DNA from: Niabella soli DSM 19437
Lineage (GTDB): Bacteria > Bacteroidota > Bacteroidia > Chitinophagales > Chitinophagaceae
Length of the DNA: 64,000 nucleotides
NCBI RefSeq assembly: GCF_000243115.2
Contig: NZ_CP007035.1
Location: 806,001-870,000, forward strand
Direction: 5' to 3'
The position numbers and the translations under genes were made by a program. How positions within the stretch are numbered: the first letter of the stretch is position 1; each line of letters begins with the position of its first letter. The notes beneath the pieces were generated by a model, which made no database searches, was not told the DNA's origin, and saw nothing but the letters and a program-made list of their open reading frames with translations. Shown in pieces: positions 26,178 through 34,827 of this stretch.

Positions 26178-26828
26178 ATGAAAATTGCAATTATCGGCGC
26201 TACCGGGTTTGTTGGCAGCGCAATTTTAAAAGAAGCTTTACAAAGAGGGCACGAAGTTTTGGCACTAGCACGGAGCACTTCATCGATCACGGAAAAAAAT
26301 CCCTTGCTGGCCCTGCTTAATATTGATGTAGCAAATACAGATGAACTAACGGCGGCCATTAAAGGAAGCGATGTGGTGATCAGCGCTTTTAATGCGGGGT
26401 GGACCAATCCCAATCTGTATAATGATTTCCTTTCCGGATCAAAAGAAATTGAAAAAGCGGTTGCTGCTGCCCGCATAAAACGCCTTATCGTTATGGGTGG
26501 TGCCGGAAGTCTTTATATCGACGGGATACAGCTTGTAGACGGTCCTGATTTTCCTGAGGCCTATAAGCAAGGCGCGGCGGCTGCAAGGGACTATCTGAAC
26601 CTGCTGAATGAAAATAAGCAACTGGACTGGGCCTTCTTCAGCCCGGCAATAGAAATGAACCCCGGCGTTACCACAGGACGTACCGGTAAGTATCGTACCG
26701 GGACAGACGCTCCTGTATTCAATGCGGAAGGAAGAAGTATTTTATCCGTAGAGGACCTTGCAGTGGCCGTGATGGACGAAGCGGAGGAGCCCCGGCATAT
26801 TCGCCGGAGATTTACGGCCGCCTATTAA
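26178..26828 (+). CDS. NAD(P)H-binding oxidoreductase, YwnB-like
   Basis: 216 residues of atypical short-chain dehydrogenase fold. MKIAIIGATGFVGSAILKEA is the Rossmann dinucleotide loop, and RLIVMGGAGSLYIDG is conserved in the NAD(P)H-binding (YwnB/NmrA-like) branch. No classical YxxxK pair is seen, so catalysis may differ. The preceding Rrf2 regulator and shared operator mark it as the regulator's target, the same pairing as ywnA-ywnB of Bacillus. Substrate unknown; cytoplasmic. Confidence 0.87.
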   Translation: MKIAIIGATGFVGSAILKEALQRGHEVLALARSTSSITEKNPLLALLNIDVANTDELTAAIKGSDVVISAFNAGWTNPNLYNDFLSGSKEIEKAVAAARIKRLIVMGGAGSLYIDGIQLVDGPDFPEAYKQGAAAARDYLNLLNENKQLDWAFFSPAIEMNPGVTTGRTGKYRTGTDAPVFNAEGRSILSVEDLAVAVMDEAEEPRHIRRRFTAAY

Positions 26829-26872
26829 AAAATAATGGGCCGGCTATTTTTATAAATGCCCGGATTCAGGCG

Positions 26873-26880
26873 TAAATTTG
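26873..26880 (+). promoter_or_regulatory. -7 promoter box of the TPR gene
   Basis: TAAATTTG, full match to TAnnTTTG, 13 bp before the ATG at 26894. Confidence 0.6.
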
Positions 26881-26893
26881 AGCCAAATCTTCC

Positions 26894-27853
26894 ATGATGA
26901 GGGGCTCACTGCTTATTGTGTCACTGCTGTTTCTTGCAAAAGGATATGGACAGGATTCCAGCTATATCCGGGATTTGATCAGCGAAGGTGTGGAGTTGCA
27001 TGACCAGGGAAGGTTCGACGAGGCCGTTAAAAAATATGACGCCGTATTGGCGATCGCCCCGGGCTTCCTTCCTGCCCAGTTTGAGAAGTCCTACGCGCTG
27101 ATGGCAGGCAGAAGGTTTAAAGAGGCTATAAACCTGAGCCAACAGATCATAAAAAATAACAAGGCGGATGTTACTATGATCGGTAATGCATACAGTACCT
27201 GGGGTACCGCATTGGATAAAGGGGGGCGTCCGAAAAAAGCGTTAAAAGTATACAAACAGGGAATTAAAAAAGCTCCCGGTTATGGCCTGCTCAACTATAA
27301 CGAGGCGCTGAGCTATTTTAGGCTGAACGCGTTAAAGAAGGGAATGGCCGCCTTAGAAATATCATTATTGAAAGATCCACATTACGCGCCGGCACATTAC
27401 CTGATGGCCCGGGTGCAGCTTCATGACGACCATAAAACGGAAGCGCTGCTTTCGTATATGGTTTATCTGTTGTTCGACAATAGAAGTCCACGTGCTGCCG
27501 ACGCATTAGCGACTATTCGCGCACTCATTCCTGCGGATGCTGCCATTTTATTGCAGACAAAAGACCTGCTGCCCGGCGACCGGTTCGCTTATCTGGTGGC
27601 TAAAATGATCGAAACGCGGGTGCCCGGGACGGGTGCCGCCTATACCGGCTTCTGGGAAAAGTTTTATATCCCTTTTTTTCGGGCATTGCGGGAGCGCAAT
27701 TATTGCGAAAGCTTTGCACATCAGTTGTTTCTGCCTTCAGAAAATGTTATGAATGAGGCCTGGCTGCAGGATCATCAGCAGCAGCTCAGTGCGCTTTTGA
27801 CCTGGTTTGAAAACTATCCCTGGCCGCGTATGGGGGCGATTGCAGACCGGTAA
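26894..27853 (+). CDS. Secreted tetratricopeptide-repeat protein
   Basis: 319 residues with a signal peptide (GSLLIVSLLFLAKGYGQ). TPR units are readable: LHDQGRFDEAVKKYDAVLAI, then FEKSYALMAGRRFKEAINLS, GNAYSTWGTALDKGGRPKKA and ALLSYMVYLLFDNRSP. The C-terminal third (from about 210) is non-TPR and ends in a Trp-rich helix. Probably a periplasmic scaffold of unknown partner. Stand-alone gene. Confidence 0.82.
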   Translation: MMRGSLLIVSLLFLAKGYGQDSSYIRDLISEGVELHDQGRFDEAVKKYDAVLAIAPGFLPAQFEKSYALMAGRRFKEAINLSQQIIKNNKADVTMIGNAYSTWGTALDKGGRPKKALKVYKQGIKKAPGYGLLNYNEALSYFRLNALKKGMAALEISLLKDPHYAPAHYLMARVQLHDDHKTEALLSYMVYLLFDNRSPRAADALATIRALIPADAAILLQTKDLLPGDRFAYLVAKMIETRVPGTGAAYTGFWEKFYIPFFRALRERNYCESFAHQLFLPSENVMNEAWLQDHQQQLSALLTWFENYPWPRMGAIADR

Positions 27854-27921
27854 ATGCACAGGTTTCACACAGTATGAACGGGCGATTTTAACATTGCCCG
27901 TATAATTGTTATCTTGCACGC

Positions 27922-28734
27922 ATGCAACAATACCTTAATCTTCTTCAGCATATTCTGGATTCCGGCGTGGAAAAAACAGACCGTACCGGAACGGGAACCA
28001 CCAGCACATTTGGCTATCAAATGCGTTTTGACCTGCAAAAAGGATTCCCGGTCGTTACTACAAAAAAACTGCATTTAAAAAGCATTATTCACGAATTGTT
28101 GTGGTTTTTAAAGGGCGAAACCAATATTCAATACCTGAAGGAGCATGGCGTGCGTATTTGGGATGAGTGGGCAGATGAAAACGGGGATCTTGGTCCTGTT
28201 TATGGTAAACAATGGCGCAGTTGGGAAGGCAAAGATGGCAAAGTAGTAGACCAGATCAGCGATCTGATCCAGCAGATAAAAAAGAACCCGGACAGCCGGA
28301 GGCTGATCGTAAGCGCATGGAATGTAGGCGAACTGCCGGAAATGGCGTTAATGCCCTGTCATACTCTATTCCAGTTTTATGTGGCGGCGCCAAAGGAAGG
28401 AGGGAAGCCCCGGCTGAGCTGCCAGTTGTACCAACGCTCTGCCGACGTGTTTCTGGGTGTTCCCTTTAATATTGCCTCTTACGCGTTACTCACGCTGATG
28501 ATCGCACAGGTTTGTGATCTGGAACCAGGAGAATTTATCCATAGTTTCGGAGATGTGCATATTTACAATAACCACCTGGAGCAGGTAAAGCTACAGCTTA
28601 GCCGCGCACCCTTCTCTTTACCGCAAATAAAGCTCAATCCGGCTGTAAAAAGCATTTTCGATTTTGTTTATGAAGATTTTGAACTGGTTAATTATGAAGC
28701 GCATCCGGGGATAAAAGGAACGGTGGCGGTTTAG
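27922..28734 (+). CDS. thyA: Thymidylate synthase
   Basis: 270 residues. The catalytic Cys lies in [12 protein letters not shown] (about residue 145). [32 protein letters not shown] and the N-terminal [17 protein letters not shown] are all conserved. It makes dTMP from dUMP with methylene-tetrahydrofolate, which the downstream FolA regenerates. It is cytoplasmic. Between the two lie repeats and a dead four-helix-bundle gene. A short inverted repeat (ACGGGC/GCCCGT, 27878-27901) precedes the start. Confidence 0.97.
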   Translation: MQQYLNLLQHILDSGVEKTDRTGTGTTSTFGYQMRFDLQKGFPVVTTKKLHLKSIIHELLWFLKGETNIQYLKEHGVRIWDEWADENGDLGPVYGKQWRSWEGKDGKVVDQISDLIQQIKKNPDSRRLIVSAWNVGELPEMALMPCHTLFQFYVAAPKEGGKPRLSCQLYQRSADVFLGVPFNIASYALLTLMIAQVCDLEPGEFIHSFGDVHIYNNHLEQVKLQLSRAPFSLPQIKLNPAVKSIFDFVYEDFELVNYEAHPGIKGTVAV

Positions 28735-28786
28735 AAATGTAAAATATCACCTTTTAATAAAGAAGTTGTTTAGATGCTCAGATTTC

Positions 28787-28869
28787 TTTGCATTTCCCGC
28801 AGATCATCGCCGATTTTTTTGCGCAGATTTTCGCAGAAAATCAATCTGCGGATATCAGCGGTGTATTAA
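28787..28869. repeat. ATCTGCG-type dispersed repeat
   Basis: Several copies of CGCAGAT/ATCTGCG words with AATCAGCGG are packed between thyA and the four-helix-bundle remnant. Shorter copies occur near 14547 and 30549. No gene. Confidence 0.5.
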
Positions 28870-29115
28870 ATCTGCCTAAAATCAGCGGGAAAGCCAAAAG
28901 GAGAAGGTCAGGCGGCAGAATCTCAGGCCGATTTTATTCATAAAATGCAATGCGCTCTAAAAGAGTTACGGGAAACAAGAATTAACTTAAGGATTATTAA
29001 AGAAAAACCGATATTGCTGCACGAATCAGTAGAGATTGCGGTGAATGAATGCAATGAATTAATTGCGATTTTTTCGGCAAGTGTGGTAACCGCAAAACGG
29101 AATCGCGGTAAATAA
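28870..29115 (+). pseudogene. Remnant of a four-helix-bundle (23S rRNA intervening-sequence type) protein
   Basis: The frame ending with TAA at 29113-29115 encodes ADFIHKMQCALKELRETRIN and, further on, NECNELIAIFSASVVTAKRN, the two conserved helices of the S23/IVP-like four-helix-bundle family. The first half of the usual ~120-residue protein is missing: upstream in frame there is a stop and repeat DNA, and no good start exists. These genes are often found as insertions near rRNA or scattered in Bacteroidota. It is probably non-functional. Confidence 0.72.
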
Positions 29116-29149
29116 TTTTACATTGAATATTTAATATTTTACATTCATT

Positions 29150-29641
29150 ATGATCATATCCCTCGTCGCAGCAGCATCCGGCAATAACGTTATCGGTAAG
29201 GACAATAAATTACTTTGGTCCCTGCCCAATGACATGAAGCATTTCAAAAATGTAACCTGGGGTATGCCGGTGGTTATGGGGCGCAAAACCTTTGAATCTT
29301 TTAGACAGCCACTGGCGGGCCGAAAGAATATTGTGCTGAGCACCAATAAAAATCTGAAGATCGATAATGCCGTTGTAGCGCACAGTATGCAGGATGTGGA
29401 ACTGCTGGTACGGGCAATGGACGTAAAAGAACTGATGGTGATCGGCGGTGGGGAAATTTATAAATTGTATTTGCCCAAGGCCAACCGCATTTACCTCACC
29501 CGCGTGGATACGGTGCTGGAAGGAGATGCGTTCTTCCCTGTTTTTGATCAGCGCGAGTGGACCCTGGAAAGCAAAGTGGATAACAAGGCAGATGATAAAC
29601 ATTTATATAACTACAGTTATGAACTCTGGGAACGGAAATGA
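29150..29641 (+). CDS. folA: Dihydrofolate reductase
   Basis: 163 residues, usual length. IISLVAAASGNNVIGKDNKL, LWSLPNDMKHFKNVTWGMPV and VMGRKTFESF (substrate and NADPH sites) and ELMVIGGGEIYKLYLP are diagnostic. It reduces dihydrofolate produced by ThyA, encoded 0.4 kb upstream. Cytoplasmic. The start is preceded by a TTTTACAT-type repeat. Confidence 0.97.
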   Translation: MIISLVAAASGNNVIGKDNKLLWSLPNDMKHFKNVTWGMPVVMGRKTFESFRQPLAGRKNIVLSTNKNLKIDNAVVAHSMQDVELLVRAMDVKELMVIGGGEIYKLYLPKANRIYLTRVDTVLEGDAFFPVFDQREWTLESKVDNKADDKHLYNYSYELWERK

Positions 29642-29644
29642 GTC

Positions 29645-29739
29645 GAACGCTCAATGCTCAATGCTGAACGCTTAATGCTTAACGCAAAAGGGAGCAGGTT
29701 TTACATTCCTTATTTTACATTTATTATTTTACATTTCCC
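29645..29739. repeat. AATGC-word and TTTTACAT-word repeat clusters before the methyltransferase
   Basis: First AACGCTCAATGCTCAATGC and similar words (as near 11020 and 63860), then three TTTTACATT words (as near 29115 and 62530). They fill the whole gap from folA to the next ATG. Confidence 0.55.
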
Positions 29740-30540
29740 ATGATTTATTCTCCGTTAATCGCCGCAAAAAAATATTTTCAATATTATATTCACGCATCCA
29801 ATAGTAAGGGGCATGGCATGCATTCGCCGTTTGTATTCGATTTTATTACCCATGTGATGAATGATTTTACAGATTACGCTGCGTATGATAAAATTGAAAC
29901 TATAAGAAAAAAACTTTTAAAGGACCAAACTTCCGTTACTTTAAAAGATTTTGGTGCAGGGTCTGCTATAACGAAATCAAATACACGCAAGATTGCGTCC
30001 ATTGCTAAAAATTCTGCAAAACCGCGCAAATACGGACAGTTAATGTATCGCATGGCAAAACATTACCAATGCAAAAATATTCTGGAACTGGGCACTTCAC
30101 TGGGAATAACGACGGCTTACCTGGCTTCGGCCGACCCGGAGGCGACGGTAATTACCATGGAAGGTGCAGACGCAGTAGCAGATATCGCGCAGCGCAACTT
30201 TAATGAAGTGGGGTTGAAGAATATTGAAATTGTTCGCGGCAATTTTGATGAAACCCTGCGGGGAGTTTTGCAAAAGATGCCGGCAATTGACCTTGCTTTT
30301 ATAGATGGGAATCACCAGCAGGAACCCACCGAACGTTATTTTGAACAATTATTGCCTCATATACACAATAATACCTTACTGATTTTTGATGATATTCACT
30401 GGAGCTCTGGCATGGAAGCCGCATGGAAGAATATCATAGCGCAGGAGTCGGTGGTATGCGATATCGATCTTTTCTATATCGGTATCGTCAGCTTCAGAAA
30501 AGAGTTTAAGGAAAAACAGGCATTTTCTATCCGGTTTTAG
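29740..30540 (+). CDS. Class I SAM-dependent O-methyltransferase
   Basis: 266 residues. SAM-binding motif I is KNILELGTSLGITTAYLAS, followed by TVITMEGADAVADIAQRNF. LAFIDGNHQQEPTERYFEQL is the motif IV region with the metal-like Asp of family 3 O-methyltransferases. The N-terminal 90 residues (HSPFVFDFITHVMND) are typical of the Bacteroidota group. Cytoplasmic; substrate unknown. Confidence 0.85.
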   Translation: MIYSPLIAAKKYFQYYIHASNSKGHGMHSPFVFDFITHVMNDFTDYAAYDKIETIRKKLLKDQTSVTLKDFGAGSAITKSNTRKIASIAKNSAKPRKYGQLMYRMAKHYQCKNILELGTSLGITTAYLASADPEATVITMEGADAVADIAQRNFNEVGLKNIEIVRGNFDETLRGVLQKMPAIDLAFIDGNHQQEPTERYFEQLLPHIHNNTLLIFDDIHWSSGMEAAWKNIIAQESVVCDIDLFYIGIVSFRKEFKEKQAFSIRF

Positions 30541-30584
30541 ATTTTTATTTCCCGCAGATTGCCGTCCATTTATCCGGGAAAAAT

Positions 30585-31175
30585 CTAAATCTCGTGCTCG
30601 CCGTTAATTATTTTCTCAATACGTTTATCGGGTATAAACCAGATAAATGCCACAAGCGTATAAACAGTGATCCCGATCGGGGGCGAAAGAAAGCTGCCGC
30701 CAATGCCCGCCAGGTACAACATCCATGATGCCTTTCCCTTTGCATCCGTGCCCACTGCCTTCGCCAGTTTGCAGTTTGGTCCGCCGGCTTTTATCAAAGC
30801 ATTTTGAAGCAACACGTAGGCAATACCTGCCATCAATAACACTACCCCATAAGTCACCACCGGCGCGGTTTGATCGTAGTGCTTATCCATCCAGGAGGTT
30901 GTAAAGGGGATCAACGACAACCAAAACAGGAGGTTGAGATTTTTCCACAAAACAGCGCCATTCACTTTGTCAACCATCTGCAGCATATGATGATGATTGT
31001 TCCAGTAGATACCCACGTAAATAAAGCTCAGCAGGTAGCTGAGGAAAGTGGGGATCATGGGAATCAGCGCCTTAAAAGTATAGCCTTCTTCCGGCACCTT
31101 TATTTCCAGCACCATGATCGTAATGATGATCGCTAAAACCCCGTCACTGAATGCTTCTAATCTGGATTTTGTCAT
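30585..31175 (-). CDS. TMEM175-family (DUF1211) potassium channel-like protein
   Basis: 196 residues from ATG 31175. The start RLEAFSDGVLAIIITIMVLE carries the RxxxFSDG signature that lines the pore in bacterial TMEM175 channels, with about six membrane helices, the normal single-repeat size. An inner-membrane K+ leak channel is expected from characterised homologues. A perfect 10-bp inverted repeat lies 10 bp upstream of the start. Confidence 0.88.
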   Translation of the reverse strand: MTKSRLEAFSDGVLAIIITIMVLEIKVPEEGYTFKALIPMIPTFLSYLLSFIYVGIYWNNHHHMLQMVDKVNGAVLWKNLNLLFWLSLIPFTTSWMDKHYDQTAPVVTYGVVLLMAGIAYVLLQNALIKAGGPNCKLAKAVGTDAKGKASWMLYLAGIGGSFLSPPIGITVYTLVAFIWFIPDKRIEKIINGEHEI

Positions 31176-31185
31176 AAAAAAAATA

Positions 31186-31220
31186 ACAGGTGTGAATTTA
31201 AGAAATACGCTCACACCTGT
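31186..31220. promoter_or_regulatory. Inverted repeat upstream of the TMEM175 gene
   Basis: ACAGGTGTGA (31186-31195) and TCACACCTGT (31211-31220) are exact reverse complements around 15 nt, in the probable leader of the channel gene. It could be an mRNA hairpin or an operator. Confidence 0.5.
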
Positions 31221-31257
31221 CAAAAAGAATATTCTTTAATTGATTGCAAGGTTAATC

Positions 31258-31284
31258 GGTGAAACGCTCGTTTATCGTTTCACC
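31258..31284 (-). terminator. Hairpin after tpx (possible terminator)
   Basis: GGTGAAACG and CGTTTCACC form a perfect 9-bp stem with a 9-nt loop, 40 bp past the tpx stop. No T run follows, so termination is uncertain. Confidence 0.45.
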
Positions 31285-31323
31285 TCTCACGATAATAAGC
31301 ACTGCTTCACATATGAGTTGACA

Positions 31324-31821
31324 CTAATTCAACGCTTCCAAAGCCGCATCATAATTGGGTTCCGTTGTAATTTCCGGAACCTGCTCTGTATAAACAACTT
31401 CCCCGTTACTATTAGCCACAATCACCGCGCGGCTCAACAGTCCCTTCATGGGTGAGTCGGCGATGACAACCCCATATTCATCACCAAAATGACCTCTGAA
31501 ATCCGACAGGGGCTCCACATTGGCAATGCCTTCCGCGGCGCAGAAACGGTTCAATGCAAAGGGGAGGTCCTTTGAAACCGTTAATACGACAGTATTATCC
31601 AGCGCTGCTGCTTTTTCATTAAATTTTCTTACGGAGGTGGCGCAAACCCCTGTATCAATACTGGGAAAAATATTCAGTACGATCTTTTTTCCTGCATAAT
31701 CCGACAATTGTTTTTCCTGCAGTCCTGCATTTACCAATGCAAAGTCTTTCAGTTTACTTCCTTTTTCCGGAAGGCTGCCCGTTGTGTGTACAGCATTCCC
31801 TTTAAGTTTGATTTCAGCCAT
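31324..31821 (-). CDS. tpx: Thiol peroxidase Tpx
   Basis: 165 residues from ATG 31821 (MAEIKLKGNAV). The peroxidatic Cys60 lies in SIDTGVCATSVRKFN and the resolving Cys94 in LNRFCAAEG, both at the spacing of the E. coli enzyme. The FPSIDT and GLLSRAVIV segments are also conserved. It reduces peroxides with thioredoxin in the cytoplasm or periplasm; no signal is seen, so cytoplasm. An upstream start at 31872 is less likely. Confidence 0.96.
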   Translation of the reverse strand: MAEIKLKGNAVHTTGSLPEKGSKLKDFALVNAGLQEKQLSDYAGKKIVLNIFPSIDTGVCATSVRKFNEKAAALDNTVVLTVSKDLPFALNRFCAAEGIANVEPLSDFRGHFGDEYGVVIADSPMKGLLSRAVIVANSNGEVVYTEQVPEITTEPNYDAALEALN

Positions 31822-32249
31822 AAAATAAAATTTATACCAAAGGCGTAATTGCCTTTTATGCAAATAAAACAAATTTTGCCGGGTATGGAGAAATTCGGTG
31901 GTAAATACAATAAAAATAACATTGTATTTGAATCAGCTATCGCTCTACGCAGCACTCATTTGGCGCGACACATCAGTCAACAACTGCCACCAATGCACGA
32001 ATGAATATATTGTTTTACAGTCAAAGGAGATAAGCACGAATCTAACGCGCCTGCGGCGCTCATAGCTTCTTTACCTTTCGTTGTATCCCTAAAGCATGCT
32101 GCAACGCAGAACGATGGAACAGTGTCCGCCTCCGGAGGATTCGTGGCGTTGGACTATGCGCTGTATTCGTAACAAATGGAGTAGTAGATAATTTTATGTG
32201 TTCGCTATAAACGGCATATGAAATTACACGAAATATTTTCCCTTTTCTC
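31822..32249. other. Intergenic region with one copy of a 72-bp repeat
   Basis: Between tpx and the rRNA methylase no gene was seen. The 72-bp repeat at 32076-32147 is described separately; the rest is A/T-rich, apart from the promoter box at 32250. Confidence 0.5.
32076..32147 (+). repeat. 72-bp repeat, left copy (inverted relative to 36568-36639)
   Basis: From TTTCGTTGTATCC to GGAGGATTCGTGGC. The reverse complement of 36568-36639 matches with three differences over 72 bp by hand alignment. Confidence 0.88.
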
Positions 32250-32257
32250 TATTTTTG
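32250..32257 (+). promoter_or_regulatory. -7 promoter box touching the rRNA methylase start
   Basis: TATTTTTG, full consensus, 4 bp before the GTG at 32262; suggests a leaderless mRNA. Confidence 0.6.
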
Positions 32258-32261
32258 CCCG

Positions 32262-33647
32262 GTGCAATTACCTTCTGCCTTTATCCATTCTTTACAGGGC
32301 CTCACGGGCTTTGACGAGGAAGCTTTTGTGGATATACATAATGCAGCAGTTCCGGTTACTTCGGTGCGCTTAAACCCGATAAAGATTGATGAGACCGCCA
32401 GGGTTATTACAGGCGCCGGTGTTAAAAAAAGCCCGGTTCCCTGGTGCGCAAACGGATATTACTTATCGCGGCGGCCTTCGTTTACTTTCGATCCGCTATT
32501 TCATGCGGGTTGTTATTACGTGCAGGAAGCGAGCAGCATGTTCCTGGAACAGGCATTGATGCAAACGACGGAACTGTCAAATGACCTGAAAATATTGGAC
32601 CTTTGCGCCGCACCCGGTGGAAAATCCACTCATATTCAATCGTTGCTTTCAAACCAAAGCGTATTGGTGAGCAACGAAATTATAAAGGCCCGGGCCGGGA
32701 TTTTGCGCGATAATATTGTTAAGTGGGGCGGAGCGAATGTTGTGGTGACCAATAATGACCCGAGAGATTTTGAACGGCTTCCCGGTTTTTTTGATGTTAT
32801 TGTTGTAGACGCTCCCTGCAGCGGCAGCGGCTTGTTTCGCAGGGACGAAATGGCCGTTGAAGAGTGGAGCGAGCAGGCCGTAACCCTTTGCAGTCAGCGT
32901 CAGCAGCGTATCCTGGCTGATGTATTGCCGGCGCTCAGAGAGGAAGGCATATTAATCTATTCTACCTGTTCCTATTCACAACAGGAAGACGAAGTAATTC
33001 TGGAATGGCTTATAGCCTCATTTGATTTGGAATCCGTGCCGCTGAAACTTCAGCCCGAATGGAACATCACGGAAGTGAGCGCTGCTTCCGGATCAGGCTA
33101 CCGCTTCTGGCCCTACCGGGTAAAGGGGGAGGGCTTCTTTATGAGCGTATTCCGGAAAAAGAACGCAACAGGAAATCCGGAAAAATACCGTCCAAAAACA
33201 AAGGCATTACCGGCTAGAGAGGCGGCGGCACTGGGGCGATGGATGGATATTTCTGACCGCCGTTTTGTGAGTTTCGGGGATAAAATTTACAGTTGGCCCG
33301 CGGTAAATTTTGAGGTGTTTGACTTTTTGGCGCAGCGTTTAAAGGTGATCTATTCTGGTGTACTGACCGGTGCATTGGTGCGCGATAAACTGATCCCGGA
33401 TCACGCCCTGGCAATGAGCAGGATCCTGAATGAAGCGGTAGTAACAAAAACGGCATTGTCATTGGAGCAGGCTGTATGCTACCTGCAACGCAAGGATTTT
33501 AGCGTGGATAATGCGGGAAAAGGATGGCAACTGGCGGGTTTTGATGGATTTCCTCTGGGCTGGATGAATGTTTTGCCGAACCGGATCAATAATTATTATC
33601 CCAAAGAATTACGGATCTTAAAAGAGCGCATTCCCGACTGGAGCTGA
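32262..33647 (+). CDS. NOL1/NOP2/Sun-family rRNA cytosine-5 methyltransferase (RsmF-like)
   Basis: 461 residues from GTG 32262, which lies immediately after a promoter box. The SAM site is DLCAAPGGKSTHIQSLL. Catalytic cysteines are in VDAPCSGSGLFRRDE and STCSYSQQEDEVI, the two-Cys arrangement of m5C methylases. The C-terminal third, with WPYRVKGEGFFMSVFRKK and a later small domain, is like RsmF/YebU. It modifies 16S rRNA in the cytoplasm; the exact position cannot be read. Confidence 0.9.
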   Translation: MQLPSAFIHSLQGLTGFDEEAFVDIHNAAVPVTSVRLNPIKIDETARVITGAGVKKSPVPWCANGYYLSRRPSFTFDPLFHAGCYYVQEASSMFLEQALMQTTELSNDLKILDLCAAPGGKSTHIQSLLSNQSVLVSNEIIKARAGILRDNIVKWGGANVVVTNNDPRDFERLPGFFDVIVVDAPCSGSGLFRRDEMAVEEWSEQAVTLCSQRQQRILADVLPALREEGILIYSTCSYSQQEDEVILEWLIASFDLESVPLKLQPEWNITEVSAASGSGYRFWPYRVKGEGFFMSVFRKKNATGNPEKYRPKTKALPAREAAALGRWMDISDRRFVSFGDKIYSWPAVNFEVFDFLAQRLKVIYSGVLTGALVRDKLIPDHALAMSRILNEAVVTKTALSLEQAVCYLQRKDFSVDNAGKGWQLAGFDGFPLGWMNVLPNRINNYYPKELRILKERIPDWS

Positions 33648-33683
33648 ATAAAAAACAATAAAACCTGTTTAATCCGGAAATAT

Positions 33684-34775
33684 ATGAATAAACCACTTCC
33701 TTTCCTGGTGAAATTGGCCCTGGTGCTCTTTTCTATGATCAGTTTGGGGTATCTGCTCATGCTTGGGAAAACCTTATTTGCCCCGATGTTTTTCTCCTTC
33801 CTGATAGCGTTGCTGTTATTGCCTTTTGCGAAATTTTTCGAAAAAAGATGTCGCTTTAAGAGAAGTCTTGCCACGGTTACATCGGTATTGCTGATGCTGA
33901 TCATCTGTTCCGCGGTTATTGCTTTTTTCAGTAACCAGGTAAAATCATTTACTAATGACTGGCCGCTGTTGCAACAGCAGGGACAGTTGGCCTTTCATAA
34001 TGCTCAGGAATGGGTTGCGCAAAAGTTCCACATCAACTTTTCAAAACAGTGGAATTATATTAACCAGGGGATCGACAAATTGTTTTCAACCAGCGCCACT
34101 ATTGTAGGTACTACACTTTCGACGGTTTCCTCCACCTTTATATTTTTGACGTTTACGCTGCTATTTACTTTTTTTATTTTAAACTACCGGAGGGTATTGT
34201 ATGCGTTTCTGATCTCCGTATTTAGTGATGATCATAAGGAGCGTGTGGAAGAGATCGTTAATAATGTAAAATCGATCATCAAGAAATATATCACCGGGCT
34301 GTTAATTGAAATGTTGATTGTTTCCCTGGCGCTGATCATCATTCTTTCCCTGCTGGGAGTAAAATACTCGGTGTTGCTGGGGTTCATGGGAGGCGTATTC
34401 AATGTGATTCCCTACCTGGGCATCTTTACTGCTTTATTGCTGAGTAGCCTGGTAACCTTTGCTACTGTTGGCAGCGGAAAAGTATTACTGGTGGTCATTG
34501 CATTTATTGTGGTGCATGCCATCGACAGCAACCTGGTGATGCCGCTTGTGGTAGGATCAAAAGTAAAATTGAACCCGATGATCGCATTTATAGGGATCAT
34601 TGTGGGCGAAATGCTTTGGGGGATCTCCGGCATGTTTCTTTGCATTCCTTTTCTTGCTATCATAAAAATAATCTTTGACCGGGTCCCGGGGCTTCACGCA
34701 TGGGGAATATTAATGGGAGAGGAAGGGGCGCTGGAAGGCGGCAAACAACGGCTTCCTGTAACAAAAAAACAATAG
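33684..34775 (+). CDS. AI-2E family transporter (YdiK/PerM-like permease)
   Basis: 363 residues with about seven to eight hydrophobic helices. Conserved features are the LLLPFAKFFEKR region, the GVKYSVLLGFMGGVFNVIPYLG motif and the HAIDSNLVMPLVVGSKVKLNP block near residue 280. Members export or conduct small molecules or ions; the AI-2 role holds for only one of them. Inner membrane. It lies 36 bp after the rRNA methylase and may share its transcript. Confidence 0.9.
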   Translation: MNKPLPFLVKLALVLFSMISLGYLLMLGKTLFAPMFFSFLIALLLLPFAKFFEKRCRFKRSLATVTSVLLMLIICSAVIAFFSNQVKSFTNDWPLLQQQGQLAFHNAQEWVAQKFHINFSKQWNYINQGIDKLFSTSATIVGTTLSTVSSTFIFLTFTLLFTFFILNYRRVLYAFLISVFSDDHKERVEEIVNNVKSIIKKYITGLLIEMLIVSLALIIILSLLGVKYSVLLGFMGGVFNVIPYLGIFTALLLSSLVTFATVGSGKVLLVVIAFIVVHAIDSNLVMPLVVGSKVKLNPMIAFIGIIVGEMLWGISGMFLCIPFLAIIKIIFDRVPGLHAWGILMGEEGALEGGKQRLPVTKKQ

Positions 34776-34827
34776 CGTTTTCTGTTTCCCGATAATATTC
34801 TATTATTGCCATAATAAAAAGTTTAGC

